A stretch of 64,000 nucleotides of DNA, taken from positions 6,696,001 through 6,760,000 of the forward strand of contig JAHQIY010000002.1 of NCBI GenBank assembly GCA_019054805.1. Direction: 5' to 3'. The notes below the pieces were generated by a model. The model worked only from the letters and a program-made list of their open reading frames with translations, was not told where the DNA came from and did not search any database. This document shows positions 1 to 13,800 of the stretch, piece after piece; the first letter of the stretch is position 1; each line of letters begins with the position of its first letter. A program made the translations under genes and the position numbers. This DNA comes from Brachionus manjavacas (taxonomy: Eukaryota; Rotifera; Eurotatoria; Ploima; Brachionidae).

Positions 1-1239
1 TCAAGGTTAATCAACCAAGATATTATTCCCTTGTCTATAAAAGACTAGTGAACACTTTATTTATTTAAAATTAATTTAAGTTTTAAATATAAAAAAATAA
101 AAACAAAAATTAAAATAAAAAGTTAAAATTGTTTATAAAAATTCAATAATGTGATGTTTAAGTAATTTTTTTTTTACAAAATCTGTAAAATTATTAGATT
201 ACAGATTTTGGAAAAAAATGCTATGATTAAATTCGGGTGAGTTATGATTAAAAAATTTCTACCTTTAAAAAATTGTTTATTTAATTCAAGTTTTGAGCAT
301 CAAAAAAATTAAAAGAAAATATTTTGTCTCAGAAATATTAAATGTAGGTCTATGTTTTTATTTCTATATATACCATTTCCCTGACTTTTATGTTTTTTCT
401 CACTTTTTTGTCATATGTTCTAAAAAATTTACTTTACCAATATCAAATATTTTATTAATCGTTTTATTTAAAGCGAAAGACTTCTTCAGACGTCTGTTTT
501 ATGACTTATTTTGTGAGCAGTTTTATCTTACTAAAATAATCAATTTTTTTTATCAAATTAGTACTTAAAGTACACAAAGTCCCAGATTTTTGGGTTCGTG
601 AAGTTTTTTCTATTAGATCGTTTAATTCAGGAAAATTAATTAACCTTTTTACTATATGGAATATTTTAGTTCTGTAAAAAACCTGATGTTTAAGCGGATT
701 TTCTTGATTTTAAAATAAATTTCTGGAAAAGCTATGCAAAGTTATTACACAGTTTTATAGAATACTTTTTAATGGCGAGCAAAATTCAGAAAATTTCAGA
801 CTTATTTCCTTTCTAGTCAGAAAACTGGAAAGTTGATTAACTTAACCTTCGGCGTATAGTTAAGAAGGAGCATAAATACTTGTCTTACGAGAAGAACGGA
901 TAGATGGCCCCAAGGTTACTAATGTAAATATTACAGAGCACTAAAATGTAAAACATTATTAATGGCTTTTTTGCGCATATTCTTATAAAAATAAAAAAGA
1001 GAAAACTTGAATTTTATTTCTTTATTTGAAAAAATTTAAAATCAAATATAAAAGTAAATTGAATTAGATTTTATTTTTGTGTTTCAAAAGTATTTGAAAT
1101 TCTCGTATTTGAATTGATTTCAATGAAAATTATATCATAAAGTTGAATTTTCGACAAGTTGTTAGTAATAATGTACGAAACCATAAAAAAACATTAGTAG
1201 AATTTTGTAAAAAGGAACCAAAAATTTCCAAAAGCTGAA

Positions 1240-2030
1240 GTTGTAAGGCGATACACTTTTTATCAGTAACGTTAGCAAGACGCCGGAGAGTGTAAAAGAA
1301 CAACTACGTTAAAAAATTTGAAGAAAAATTAATGGTGTGGTTAGCTTTTTCACAACGCGGAATAAGCGATCCATATTTTGTACCTAGTGGTTTAGCGGTC
1401 AATCAACATGTCTACCTAGGACAGTGTATAAACAAACGACTTGAATCAATGATTAAAGATTATTATCAGGATGACAATTATGTATTTTGGCCCGACTTAG
1501 CATCATTTCATTGTGCGAATATGGTACAGAATTATATGTTAGATAAAAATATAAGGCAGAGTTGTTTAAAAGTCCCAAAATAAAGTCCAAATCTTTAAAA
1601 AAAAAAGTCCAAGCCCGGACTTGAAAATTTTTTTTTTTAAATTTGCTAGATCAGGCTTCATATCAAAAAATTTATATACTCTTGGGTTGTCTAATGCAAT
1701 ATTTTTGCCAAATATCAGAATTTTCTTGCAATTTTAGCATAAATGTCTTCACAATATTCAAAATTTTAAAGCCTGGACTTGGACTTTGAAAAAAAAAAAG
1801 TCCGGACTTGGACTTGACTTGAGACTTGTGACTTTTAAACAACTCTAGTTTGCTCGATTCAAACAAACGTACCAAAAGCACCACTAATCGAAGATTTTTG
1901 GGGAAATTTTTAAACTAAAATTCGCACTTGCCTGGTCAATATGGACCCAAAGATTGTACAAGACCATGCCAAGACTGTTCGCGCTAGGCTCGATATCATA
2001 CGTCGTCATGGAGTTCAATACCTTAACTGA
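1240..2030 (+). pseudogene. Tc1/mariner-superfamily transposase remnant, split by a MITE
   Basis: Decayed DDE transposase. The clearest stretch, 1332-1556, reads MVWLAFSQRGISDPYF, then GLAVNQHVYL, and YVFWPDLASFHCAN, matching the catalytic core of Tc1/mariner transposases, where the Asp of FWPDLA is a metal ligand. The C-terminal part resumes after the inserted MITE at about 1848 and reads VPKAPLIEDFWGNF, the usual VPK...RPIE-FW block with the catalytic Glu, then runs to a stop at 2030. It has an in-frame TAA after GNF and a frameshift near 1300. The N-terminal DNA-binding region was not found. The element is inactive. The call rests on family motifs and is firm at superfamily level only. Confidence 0.8.
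1557..1847. mobile_element. hAT-type MITE inserted in the Tc1/mariner remnant
   Basis: About 290 bp bounded by inverted ends: CAGAGTTGTTTAAAAGTC on the left, and on the right GACTTTTAAACAACTCT followed by A. The interior is rich in GACTT/AGTCC motifs in both orientations. It interrupts the transposase reading frame between the NIRQ and VPKAPLIE blocks. Size, end sequence and motif content match a second copy at 49509-49792, which has an 8-bp flanking duplication. No clean duplication is visible here. A terminal fragment that may belong to the same family (CTTGTTACTTTTAAACAGCT and flanks) lies at about 20164-20202. Confidence 0.65.
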
Positions 2031-4088
2031 TATTATTTTTTCAAAATAGAAGGGTTTAGTTATAATTAAAAAAAAATTTAGCCTTTTTTAAATAAAAAAT
2101 TTTTGTTATAATTAAATTAATTTTGTGTTATTTTTTATTCTACACCCGTTATATAAATTTGAGTATACTATACAAACAGCTAGTCGGTAGTTAGCTTTTT
2201 TGACAACGATATTTTAGAAATATTCTTCAAATTATTTTTTCGTTCATTTTTAAGTCTGACAATGTTGGGTAGAAGAGTGGTTTTGAAAATGTTATGTACT
2301 TGATTTGAAATGGTTTTATGGGCTGAAGAAATTATTTTTTGGGTAATTTTCTCATTTAGTTAGTCAATTGTTTCCGTATTTGATTCTGAATTAGAATTTG
2401 GCTATGAACCTTTTTGAATCTCTCAAAATAAAAACCAATCTGCTTTTTTATTGATTCAAAAGAAATACATGCCTCTTGTTTTGGCGCTAAGTCAACCCTG
2501 AACATAATTTTTACAATTCCTATTCAGTTCCTATTTTGAATATATCAAAATTTAGAAGTTTATTATAAAATATTTATAAACAAAATATTTTTAATTTATT
2601 AAATTTGACACAGGTTTTTTTAATTTTAACGCCATGTCGCAACTTGAAAAAGCCCATTTTTATGCATGCATCACAAGAGGACCGATCTTAACGGGGGTCG
2701 ATGATCGCTTAAGCGTGCACTAAAACCTAAGAATTAAAAGTTACCTAATGCAAAATCTCGTAAGGGCTTACAGTAGATGTACCACTAAATCATCAATTTT
2801 TAAATTGCTCAAAATTTTCCAAAATAATCTGTTTTTAATAATTAGAATTAGATAGTTTGGTAGCCCGGACTAATTTGAGTGATACAAGCTTGGTATCAGC
2901 TGATACATTTTCTAAAAAGAACCGCTTAAAAAATAAAATTATTTCAGTTTTAAAATTTTTGTTTCTTTCTTTTATTTCAAGATTACATATAAATAAATGA
3001 CTTCTTCCTATAAATTCAAAATTATTAGTTTGAAAGTATGAGTGCAGCATGCCGCAGCAAAAATATTTGAATTATTAACCAAATTCTGGTAAAACTCTGG
3101 TAATTAACGAAAATTAAATTTTGATATATTCAGGCGCACTACATTTTGCAGAGATTTTAGACATATAAGACTTTTAAAATTGATGAAACCACGCACCGTG
3201 ATCATTTACAGAACTTCCGTGATTTTTTTTTTAACGCGGTGCTAAAACTCAGAAATCCACCTTAAGAGTATGTACCTTTTACCATCTAATCCATGTTATA
3301 ATTAATTTAACTTTGGACACATGCATTAAAAGTTATCTGTGCTAAAAATTTAATTTTTCTGCTGTATTAAAACTACAAAAATGAAAATTGATAAAAAATA
3401 CAAATATCTCTGGTTTTTTTAAACCTATAGTTTGACAATTAAATAGAATTTTCTAACAAGATTAAATTAAAAATTGGTGATAGAAAATTTTGAAAATAAT
3501 TAGAGATAAACTAGATATATAATTTATGAAAATGTTAAACTTCTTAAAACAAAAAAACAATATCTGGGAAATTTTCTGTCACTCGTTATCTAAGTTAAAT
3601 CAGCATGTGGTTGATCAGATAAACCAAAATGACTGATAAGATTTTAAATTTAAAAAAAAAAAAGATAAACAATATTAAATTATTATTCTTGAGCTTGATA
3701 AGAAAATTTGAACATGTCTGAATGAAAAAAAATTAATTCTAACATAAACATTATTGATATTTGATAGAAAACCCGTTAATCCTTTCATGTCGAATTGTAT
3801 ACTTGTAATAAAAACTCAAAGAAAGATTAAGATTTTGTTAAACTATTTCCTTAAAGAAAAAAAAACGATTAATCTTATCAAAACAAGAGATCAATTTTGT
3901 TTAAAGTTAAAATAAAACCAGCATCAAAAAATGCGAAAATTTAAGCTAAAACGAAAGATAAATTAAAATTTTATTTTAAAGGAAATTATATAAAAAAATA
4001 TTAATTTAATTTTACAAGTATATAACAATTCAAAAAAATGACAATATACAAAATTGAGAGTCGTCGATCGGGCGCTATTTTACACTGT
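2031..4088. other. Intergenic, no gene seen
   Basis: AT-rich sequence without a convincing exon on either strand. At about 3105-3170 it carries a short copy of a dispersed repeat with the core TTTTGCAGAGATTTT, also seen near 19240-19290 and 38690-38790. Confidence 0.5.
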
Positions 4089-4838
4089 TTAAGCAAAAAT
4101 AAAAAAAAATGAAAAAATTAAAACCCAATTTGGTTTGAAATTAGCTGATCCTGAAGCAAAAAGATTCAATTTGGCCAATTGAGATGCGGACTGAAGAGCC
4201 AAATTATTGGCAATATCACTTTTTGCAGACTCGTTCACTTTTGCCTCACTTTTTTGCATCAGTTTTTGCCACAGGCTCGTATTTTGATTAGAATTAATTT
4301 TTATTGAAAATTTCATATTAAATTTTGAACACAAGCCACCAGCTTGGTGATTGATGCCCTCTTTAGTTCCACTTGAAGTAGACAAAAAGTAATACTCTTT
4401 GTCTTCCTCGAATTCTAGTGCATTTGGCACTGGCGAGTATTTTACAAAATAGATGGTGAACTTGACCGAATTGATTGAATTTATTTTGTCACATTTTAAA
4501 ATAGGCACTGTCTCATAATTCTCCGGGTTAATTAGACAATTGTCAAATTCGTACTTGGTCCCAACTTTATAGATGATTGAGTACTCGTAGGAATTGTCGT
4601 TCAGCGATGATCTGGGGCACACTAGATCAATGCTGTCTCCGATGTGAGCGTTTAATTTGAGGTAGTAGCTCGGATCGGACATGTCCGTGAACAAACGGTT
4701 GTTGGTACTCCAGTACAAAGATGGTAACTTGACTATGTTCATGCTGGACTGGACTGAGCCAAAAAAAACAAAAAACAACAAAAACATTTTTATCAAGTTG
4801 GTGAATTTTTGTGTCCAATTTATACCCGGATTTATCAT
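4089..4838 (-). CDS. Ephrin, probably GPI-anchored
   Basis: Single open frame of 249 codons. The ligand domain shows the ephrin signature in order: LYWSTNNRLF, then GDSIDLVCPRSS, YEYSIIYKV, FDNCLINPE, ILKCDK, VKFTIYFVKYSPVP, EFEEDKEYYFLSTSSG and GGLCSKFN. The four cysteines expected of the fold are present. A hydrophobic segment at residues 18-32 (MFLLFFVFFGSVQSS) is a signal peptide, so Met18 is the better start than Met1. The C-terminus ends in the short hydrophobic stretch NWVLIFSFFFIFA with no cytoplasmic tail, as in class A, GPI-linked ephrins. Ephrins bind Eph receptor kinases on neighbouring cells and guide cell sorting and axons. Vertebrate ephrin genes have several exons; this copy has none interrupted. 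It overlaps no other gene and faces an 11-kb desert upstream. Confidence 0.88.
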   Translation of the reverse strand: MINPGINWTQKFTNLIKMFLLFFVFFGSVQSSMNIVKLPSLYWSTNNRLFTDMSDPSYYLKLNAHIGDSIDLVCPRSSLNDNSYEYSIIYKVGTKYEFDNCLINPENYETVPILKCDKINSINSVKFTIYFVKYSPVPNALEFEEDKEYYFLSTSSGTKEGINHQAGGLCSKFNMKFSIKINSNQNTSLWQKLMQKSEAKVNESAKSDIANNLALQSASQLAKLNLFASGSANFKPNWVLIFSFFFIFA

Positions 4839-4863
4839 TTCAATAAAAATTCAGTGTTTATAA

Positions 4864-7800
4864 AATATTTTGAAAATGTTTGCTTAATGTTTTTAGCTGA
4901 ATAAATTGACGTCTATTTATAACTGAATTATTTCTTGGTCACCAAGTGTCGACTCAAAAATTAGATATGCTCTATTGATTAAAAAAAGTCGAAAGCGTAA
5001 TTTGTTAATTGTAACAAATTAGTAATCAGTAGAATTTTTTTTGTTTAACAAGGTGATATTTTTCGTAAATTCTATTCGATAAACAAAAAAGGTAAAATCA
5101 GATAAATTTCTATGTCCAATGTTTAGATGAGATAAACATTTGAATAAATCTGTAAGTTTATTGATCTAAAATAAAAGATAAAATAAATATTAGGACAAAG
5201 TTAATTTATTATAAACTTTCGCTTTGGTTTATTTGAACTACGCAGCCATTTAAGACAATTTTTTCTCACTCAAAAAAAAATCCTAAATTTAGAATCAAAA
5301 TAAAATCGTACAAATTAAATATTATTTTTTAATATCCCTGATTCTATTTAAATTATAATTGCCAAAATAATTAATAAATCAATTTTTAGAAAATTAACTA
5401 TGAGATAAAAATTCACAAGATTATTTTGTTATTGTTAAACTTTATTTAAAATAATTAACTATTTTCCAATCCCTGAGAGTAAATTTAAATAATTTTAAAT
5501 TTTCAAAAGAAATATTATTTTTAACATTCAACAGTTTCATTATTTAAAAAAATGTCCTTTTTTAAAAAAAAAACCTTATCAATTATCTAGAAAATTGATA
5601 TAAAATTAGATAATCTATTTTAATCAATTTAAAAAAATCCCCTCTATTATTAAAAATATAGCCTTTTGTTAAGAAAAAAATTGTAATAAATTAGATTATT
5701 TTTACGATCTCTGATTCTAAGATTTTGGAAATTAATTAAATTTATTATAATTGTCAAAAATAAATAGTAAATTTATCTTAAAAAAATTAGCCATGCAATA
5801 AAGAATTGACAAGATTATTCTGTTGTACCAACACTTTTCTCCTTTTAATTATTAATCATTTTCTTATACTAAAAATAAAAATTTAAACTAAATTTTTTAA
5901 AATTATTTAAAATTTTGAAAATCTCTTTTAATCTATTAAATGTAAGAACGTTTAATAAGGTAAAAATTGATCTTATACTAAATTTGTTAAGAGGAAAAAT
6001 TTATTTAAAAAATGGAATTTTTCTTCGGTATTGTCCATTTCAGGAAATAAGAATTTAAATAGAGTGAAATTTTGGTTGTGGTGCAGGTGGGGAAATTTTT
6101 GTTTTGAACGGCTAGAAAATACTTAATTCCAGCTTAATTAATCATTTTAATTCTCATTGATTGATATTAAAGTGTTTAATTTGGTGGAAAATATGAGCAA
6201 AAACTATGTACGAATAAAATCAAATAGCCCAAAGCGAAATTAATATGTGTAGGCACTTTATTAGACCAACGCATGTTTTTCGTAATTCTAATGACCTAAG
6301 GAAAAATATGTTTAAAATTAATTTTTTAAATCTTGTCCAAATTCACCCGAGCGTAAAATAGAGCTCGAACAAATACTAATTTGCTCACTAATCATGCTAA
6401 ATATAATAAAAATTAAAAAAAAAACAGGGAAATAAATTCAAGTGAGCAGCCAATTTATTTTTAATTTAGATGACTTTATTGAAAAATAGGCTTATGCAAT
6501 ATGATTTCGCTATAGATAAAAAATACTAATGTGCTAATATTGAGTAATGTTTGGTTTTTTATAGAACAAAAACCTGCTCTATCGGTATTGATTGTCACCA
6601 AATTAGATTAGAAAGCTCATTCGGTATTTAATGTTTACGAATAGTTTTATTATCGGCTATTGTTTGCCTAGTTTTGAAATATTTAAATTGAATAAACTGT
6701 TTAGAGAAAAAATTTAGTTTTTATTTTTCTAAGAGATAATACGAATGCTGAGCAAGCATACGAAGCCGTCAAATAGCAGAAATTTTTGAGTACTCGAATA
6801 TTTGTTTGAAATGTGTCACCAAATATTCGAAACTTTATCACCTTTTTTTGTGTTTTCTTGGTTCCGTTTCAAATAAACAAAATTCGAGATTTTGTTTATT
6901 TTAATTAGTTTCGTTTGATATTATACCAGCACGAACTCAATTAAGCTATTGAAATTTTGAGCTATTTTCGATGCCTTATCGAATGAGGCTTCCATAGCCC
7001 CACAAATTTCGAACACATACCAGAGTAAAGTTTAATTTATCTGCTTGATAATATCAATCAACTATTCCATAATGGGCTATCCAACTTAACCAACATTCTA
7101 TCAAATTGGACCAAATATTTACTTAACTTTAGAAAATATATTTTATCCTTTTCATTAATTGATATCTCTCAATTTTTAAAAATTCTACCCACTAAATGTT
7201 TCAAGACTTTTTTTGTTTCAAAATAAAAAAAAATTATTTTTAAAGTTAAATTTTAAAGTTAAGTTTCATTTTAGATATTTGAAAGAGAAACCTTAAATTT
7301 TTTTTTAAAAATTATTAGACACATTAATTTGGCACTAGCACTAAGTTCTAGAGGTTTTTAAACTCCTTTTTAAAAATTTTTAAAAATTCCTTCTATCTAA
7401 TGATTCAAACCTTTTTTTCAAAATAAAAATTACTATTTAAGTTAAATTTTAATTAAATATTAATTTAGCACCGGAAGGTTTAGCGATATATTTTAAGAAA
7501 AAAAAATTTATAATTTTGAAAATTTGTTAGCATTAAAATCAAAAGAAAGTTTTTAAACGTTTAACAAATTTCTAATGGTAATTTTTTTAAATGATTCTCA
7601 ATAATTAGAATAAAATTTGGATTCGATCTAATAAAAAATATTTTACTTCAATTTTGCTCCTTACTTCACCGCCATGAAGGTTTATCTAAAAAGTTAGATG
7701 AAATACTTTTGAAAAGAGTTTAAAAAATATCAATCCTTTAATTAGAAAACTAAATATTAATTAAATCTAATAATTAAATTTGCTGAAACTTAGCTTATAA

Positions 7801-10800
7801 AAAAATTTACCTAAAGAGACCGAAGAGTTTTTAGACTCCTTTATTACCTAAATTCATCCAAAACAATTATATTTTTTTAATTAGATAATTGTTGGATATT
7901 TAAGGTTTTTAAAAAAAATTCAAAGAAAATTTTCATTATTTTATAGAAATAATTTGATATAAATAAATTATCTTATGACTAAAAAGATTGCTAAAAAGAA
8001 AGGATATTTTAGACTCCGGTTGGACTTTTTCAAAGTGGCCTAAGATTTTTTTATTTAAACAAAAGTATATTTAGTTTTTAAAAATTTGAAAAAAATTTTG
8101 GTTTAAACAAAAAAACTAAATACAAGCAAAAATATTGCTTTTTTTTAAGACTTTCAAGAGTAACTGAAACCATGCAACTTTAAGACAAATTTTAGGTCTA
8201 AAAAGCCAATGCTCTGACCATTCGAGAAAAAAATATTTTAAAAAATTTATTAGCCAAAAATTTCTGATGTTTTTTTTTAATTAAAAAAAAAATTTTCAAA
8301 TGATCTTTTAATTCTTTTAAGTAAGATAAAATTTCTTATAAACTAATAAAAAAAAATTTTTTTTACTCCATTTACTTAATTAAAGCATTTTTGATTATGG
8401 CTTTGAGCTAAATGACAGAATTTTAAGCAAAAAAAAAAAAAGAATTGACAAGCGATAAAGATTTTTAAAAAGATTATAAAATCAGAATTCTAGATAGAAT
8501 TCTTCGTGTGTTTTAAATTTTTCTCTTGAGGACTCTAATGTAAAATTAAGACAAACTTTGCGCACTTAAAAAAATGGAGCAAAAGAGCGATTTTAAATCA
8601 TTGAATGCGGTTTTAATTACTTTTCTTATTTGAATCAGTTTTTAAAGCACTTGAAGTAATTAAAAACGGGAGTCTTAAGCGCGAAGCCTGTAAATACTCG
8701 AAAGATCCGAGTCTAAGTGTTTGTGTCGAAAGTTTGAACTTGACGAATAAGTTTTTAATTTAAAAGAATCTACAACTATTTGAATTTAGTCGCTTTCTTT
8801 AAGCCTACATCTATATAAATATTAAACTAAAATAGAATATATATCTATTCATAAATATCTTAATCCTTCTCTCTCTTTACTTTCTGTTGAATACAATCCA
8901 AATGAAGCAAATCCGTTTTGGTCTAACCTTTAAGTATCTTTTCTTTTGACAAAGGTGTCGAATAGTAGGCCGACTATTCGATCAAAGACAAAAAATGCTA
9001 GGACCCAAGAATCGTTGTTTGAAATGAAATTAATCAAGCTTCTGTCAATTCGATTCCTTTCGTGACCATTTATCTCATCAAAATTTAGAATTTTACCTTC
9101 ATCAAATTGCCAGCCTTCCAACTAAAGACTCTTTTTTACTTTAATTTTTTATTTTCCAATAAATTCACATTTCTCTATTTATTAGTTTTATTTTATGAGT
9201 TGGTTTTTATTCGGCTTGTGGCACAACTTGTAAGCTTTCGCAGCTAATATTTTCTTTTTGTGGAATACTACTTGTAAGATTTAATCTCTGGATCTAATGA
9301 ATGTTGATTGTGCTTGTTGGCAAAGAAATTCATTTTATTAAATCAGCCCCTAATCCCAATTATTTGACTTGAACAATTTATTTAGCATTTTGATCAATTA
9401 TTATTACTTTTATTTGTAAAACAACTCTAAAGAATCTCGATTATCTAATCTTGGCTTGGGAAATCGAACACCCAGCTCAACTATCTGCCATGGGATTCAA
9501 CCACTATGAATTTTTTACACTTTAAACAATTCACAAAATTTTCTTTAAAAAATTAATTTTAGAAAAAAAATGTTCTTTGAAAAAATTTATTGATTTTACT
9601 GAAATTGAAAATTGATTTTTTGGCACAAGGTGTACAATTTTGCCCGGGGCTTTATCAAAAAAACGAAAAAGAAAAAAAAAGTACTTAAAATTAGTGCGAA
9701 TTTAAATGTCGAGTCTCGGAAAATTAAATTTTCATGCCGACTTAAACAGATTCCTAGACTTGTTTATGAATTTATTGTACCCTCATTTTACAATTTAATT
9801 ACTAAACATAAATATTTAAAGAATTTGTTCTCAAACATTTGTAGATCCAAATTTCAAAATCAAACAAAAAAAAGTAATTACCTAATAGCAGATCCTGAGT
9901 AAACCAAGCATTAAAAAACAAAAGAAAAATAAAATAAAAATATTTTTCTAGTAACACAAAACCAAATGTAATTGAAGCTCAAGCCATGATCCCAAATTTT
10001 GTTGTATAACTTATCCGAGCATCAATAAATGACTGCCAAAACGAATAAAACATTTGCTTACTATATCCCGATATTGTTCAAAAGTCAAAATCAATTAGAT
10101 CAAATGCAGTCAAATTGAATAAACTTATTTTTCATCAAGAAAATATTTTCCACCACAAAAATCAATAAATCCTGGACGCCGTAATTAATAAAAAATAAGT
10201 TTCTAGATGGACTTGATATCAAGAGAAATAAAATCGATAGTAACCGGCTCTTATGTGCCTTTAGGTGATCACATTAAAATTTAAAGACTAATCTTGAGAA
10301 ATAGAACTAGATAAAATGATATTCGATATTCATGCTTGTATTAATTAAACCTGAGTCGGATTAGCATCCAACTAATGAGCATACATTTTGATACAATATT
10401 TATTCGGTGTATCGCATGTCAGTTTAAAATAAAAATTAAATATTTATCATTTAAATGACGAAAATATAATCACTGGTCAAAGTTTACTTTAAAAAAAATT
10501 TTCTCCAGATAGATGAAAATTTCCCAAATTTAAAGAATATCAGGCCTTTTTTCTCATCTTTTTTTTTAATCAAAAAAGATTATTTTTAAATAACTTTAAT
10601 AAAATTTTAACTTCGAAAAAAATTTAAATACAGACCAAAATTATTACTAATTTCGATATTATTTAAACCACATACTAAAAGACAAATTTTATGTCTTCAA
10701 GACCAATTCTCTGATCACCCAAAGCAGATATAAATCATTTAAATGAGCAAAATTTAAACACTGGTCAAAGTTTACTTTATAAATCAAAAATTTACCCAGA

Positions 10801-13800
10801 TAACCAACGCCAATAGATGAAAATTTCTCTTATCTCTTTCCATTATTGATTTTACATCTATCATGTTTAAATTTTTAGATAAAAAATGTTTCAGAGCTAC
10901 TCGATGAAAAGTAAGAGATAATCCTTGAGAACCGATATTCGATATATTTAACCCGGATTAGCCAAAACTTACCAACATGTTTAAGAAAAAAATCGAAACA
11001 ATATTTATTTATATCACATATCAATTAAAGCTTTGACATTGTCTTTGTTGTATACAATAGGATTAGTCATAGAGCCTAGGACTCTTTCAATTTTCCTTGA
11101 ATAGACCGGATGTATTTAATGAGCAGAGAAAAGCTTGAAATTTTAATTATTCTAAATTACGCTCAAAGATAGAAATTCTGATTTAACAAAAAAAATTGAG
11201 ATACCTAAAAGAAACACAGCCTACTTAAATTGTAGGCTATCCTCCTTGTTTGCATAAATAATCAGGATTTTTTTCATCTAAGATCATGATGTCCCGTGCT
11301 ATATTGAAAATATACAGACATATCGATTTATCTTCTATTTTTATTAGTGCATCATTAAGATCATATATTTAAACAAAACACAGATTCCTTAAATGATAGC
11401 GGTCTTGGATGCAACGTGATCTTTGCTTCATATAAACCAGATATATAAACATCTTAAATGACCAGTCATCCAATTTCAACAACAACAAAAAGCATTGCTG
11501 CTTTACAAGAATAATTTATACTCGAAAGAGAATAGAACCACACAAATATGAGACAAAAAATTTGCCTAAAAAATAAAATCACCTGACAGACTTTGTTCAT
11601 AAAAATATTTTTTTTCATTTTAAAAATAAAAATTACTTAATAATCATCTTAAATAAAAAAAATTTTTTTTTAATTTTTTTGGCCTCTTCAATTGATAAAT
11701 TAAAGTTTAATAAAATACCTGAAAATTAATTAATTTAAAACATGAACTTTATTTTTGACTAAATTTATTGAAATACGATCTGAATTGAGTTCTTGCCCAT
11801 ATGGCCTAAGTAAAATCCATGCTAAAAAATAAGATTAAAAAAACAAGCAACTTCAGGATAAAAATTTGGCTCATGCCGAAGACCATGAACCAACAAAAAA
11901 AATATTTTCAACTACCACGATTCCATGTAAATAAATTTGTAAAAAGACAATTGAACATTGTTAATAAATAGGTTTAGACTTGCTTAATATTTTGACAAAT
12001 GCTATTGAGATGTTGAATATTTTTTCTAGGGGATATTATTAACAGATAAGGGCTTTGATTAGATACATACAGATTTGATTTTGAAATATTTTAATTAAAA
12101 AAAAAAAGAAGAGAATAGATAGATCTAATTTGGAGGAAGTTTTCAATTAAGGTTGAAATGTGACCTCAAAACAAAACCCTAATAGAAAAAAAAGCATATT
12201 ATTTTTTTTTAATATAAAAAATTCATAAAGCTCACTTGCAATTTTTGTTCTCTGCTCATTGTTAATCTATTTAGACTACCTTATTTTACAGCTAATAGAT
12301 AAAGACCTAAATAAATTAGCGAGCATTTTTTGCGCTCATTTTAAGTGACTAAAACTTTTTGAACATTTTATTATTTAAACTATGGCTAATCTCAAGTACC
12401 CTATTTGTTTACTAAATTTATCAGGTTCTAATATTGCCACTTCTAAAGCTCGTATAAAAATTTTATTTTTCTAATAATACAAAAATCATCCAAAACATTA
12501 ATTCTAAATACTTGAAATAAAAATAGCTTTTAGAGAATTTTTGAGACCCATTTTATTTTCGAGTAGTTTCCTTGTTGTACCAATGTAGCATAAGCAGCGT
12601 AATTTTAATTTTACAATAAATAAATTTTTGAATTTATTTTTCGATCACAGTTCGTTTAATTAAATTGAAATAAATTTTATAACCCAAAGAAATAAGCCAA
12701 CAAGCAAAGAATTAAATTAATAAAATTGTATGGAATCTTGACTTAAATAATAAATGACCAAGTTGGGCTTTTTTGCGCAAATTAAAATTATAAGTTTTCT
12801 TCGAAATGAATTTTTCCAAAACAATACAAATCCGATTTAGTCCGGACTATTTTGGTTTACCTTTTTTATTCTCATTTTTTCATATAGCGACTTTAGGTGT
12901 TTATAAAATTAAAGAAAATATTTGTCCCTAGTGAATTAGGCTTTGTTGTTTGTTATGGCCAACTTTGGCTAGCTTAATCTATTAAGCAATTCGGAATTAG
13001 AAATTTCAAATTTGCTCATACATTTTGACAACGATAAGATGATTAATTAAAATAAAACTTATAGTAACCAAATGCAAATGGTTTATGTGTTTATTACTAA
13101 ATGACAACACAAATATCCTATAGATAATCGGATCAGAGCTAGCAAAAATTAAATGCGCTATGTCCACAAAGATCCATGCACTGGAAACACTTGGCGTGCA
13201 CACGCCTTTAAAAATGCGTCAAGCTGTAAATCACTTAGCGTTGAATTACCTTTTCTAAAAAGGCACTTGAGATTTCTAGAAATTTTATTGTTCTGTTATC
13301 TTGATGGACTTGCTGGGCACTATTAACCTTTAAATGTTTAATTATTTCTCTATTTTTATTGAAATTTTCATCGATTTATAGAAGAAATAAATTTGAAATT
13401 TATCATCAAGGATACCAAAATCCATTAATCACTCACAAATAAAGCTAATCCGACTGATCAATGGGTTTGAAGTTGTCCTTTTTCCCAAATAAAGATATTA
13501 GAATGATTTGAATAGATAAGCAAAGAAAATATCCTTTGGAATAAGTCGAAGCGCTTGGCCAAAAATGCTTTTAAATTTTTTTTTTAATAAATCAGTCAAT
13601 CGTTAAACTTTACAAATAGATTTCAAATTAATTGTCTTGTCTTTTAAGTGATGGCAAGTGTTCGAACAATGCAAATAACTCAACCATTTACGGACTGCAC
13701 ATTTCACCTTTTGTACCGTATTTAAAATTATTTTCTTTTACTCTATTTGTATTTTTATTTTGTTTTAATTTGCATTAAATTGAAAGCAATTCGCTCGAAA

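Noticed and set aside
293-568. 91-codon open frame, Phe/Tyr/Ile-rich
   Set aside because: Composition is that of translated AT-rich noncoding DNA; no motif, no splice context.
4681-4863. Plus-strand frame opposite the ephrin
   Set aside because: Shadow of the minus-strand ephrin gene.
8930-9121. 63-codon minus frame
   Set aside because: No family resemblance, no supporting exon neighbours; likely chance.
9430-9515. tRNA-like string ending GGGATTCAACC then TTTTTT
   Set aside because: B-box-like and terminator-like pieces are present, but no cloverleaf could be drawn.
9612-9902. 96-codon plus frame, basic (IPRLVYEFIVPSFYNL)
   Set aside because: It has a somewhat coding look, but no recognisable domain and an unclear start; not enough to call a gene.
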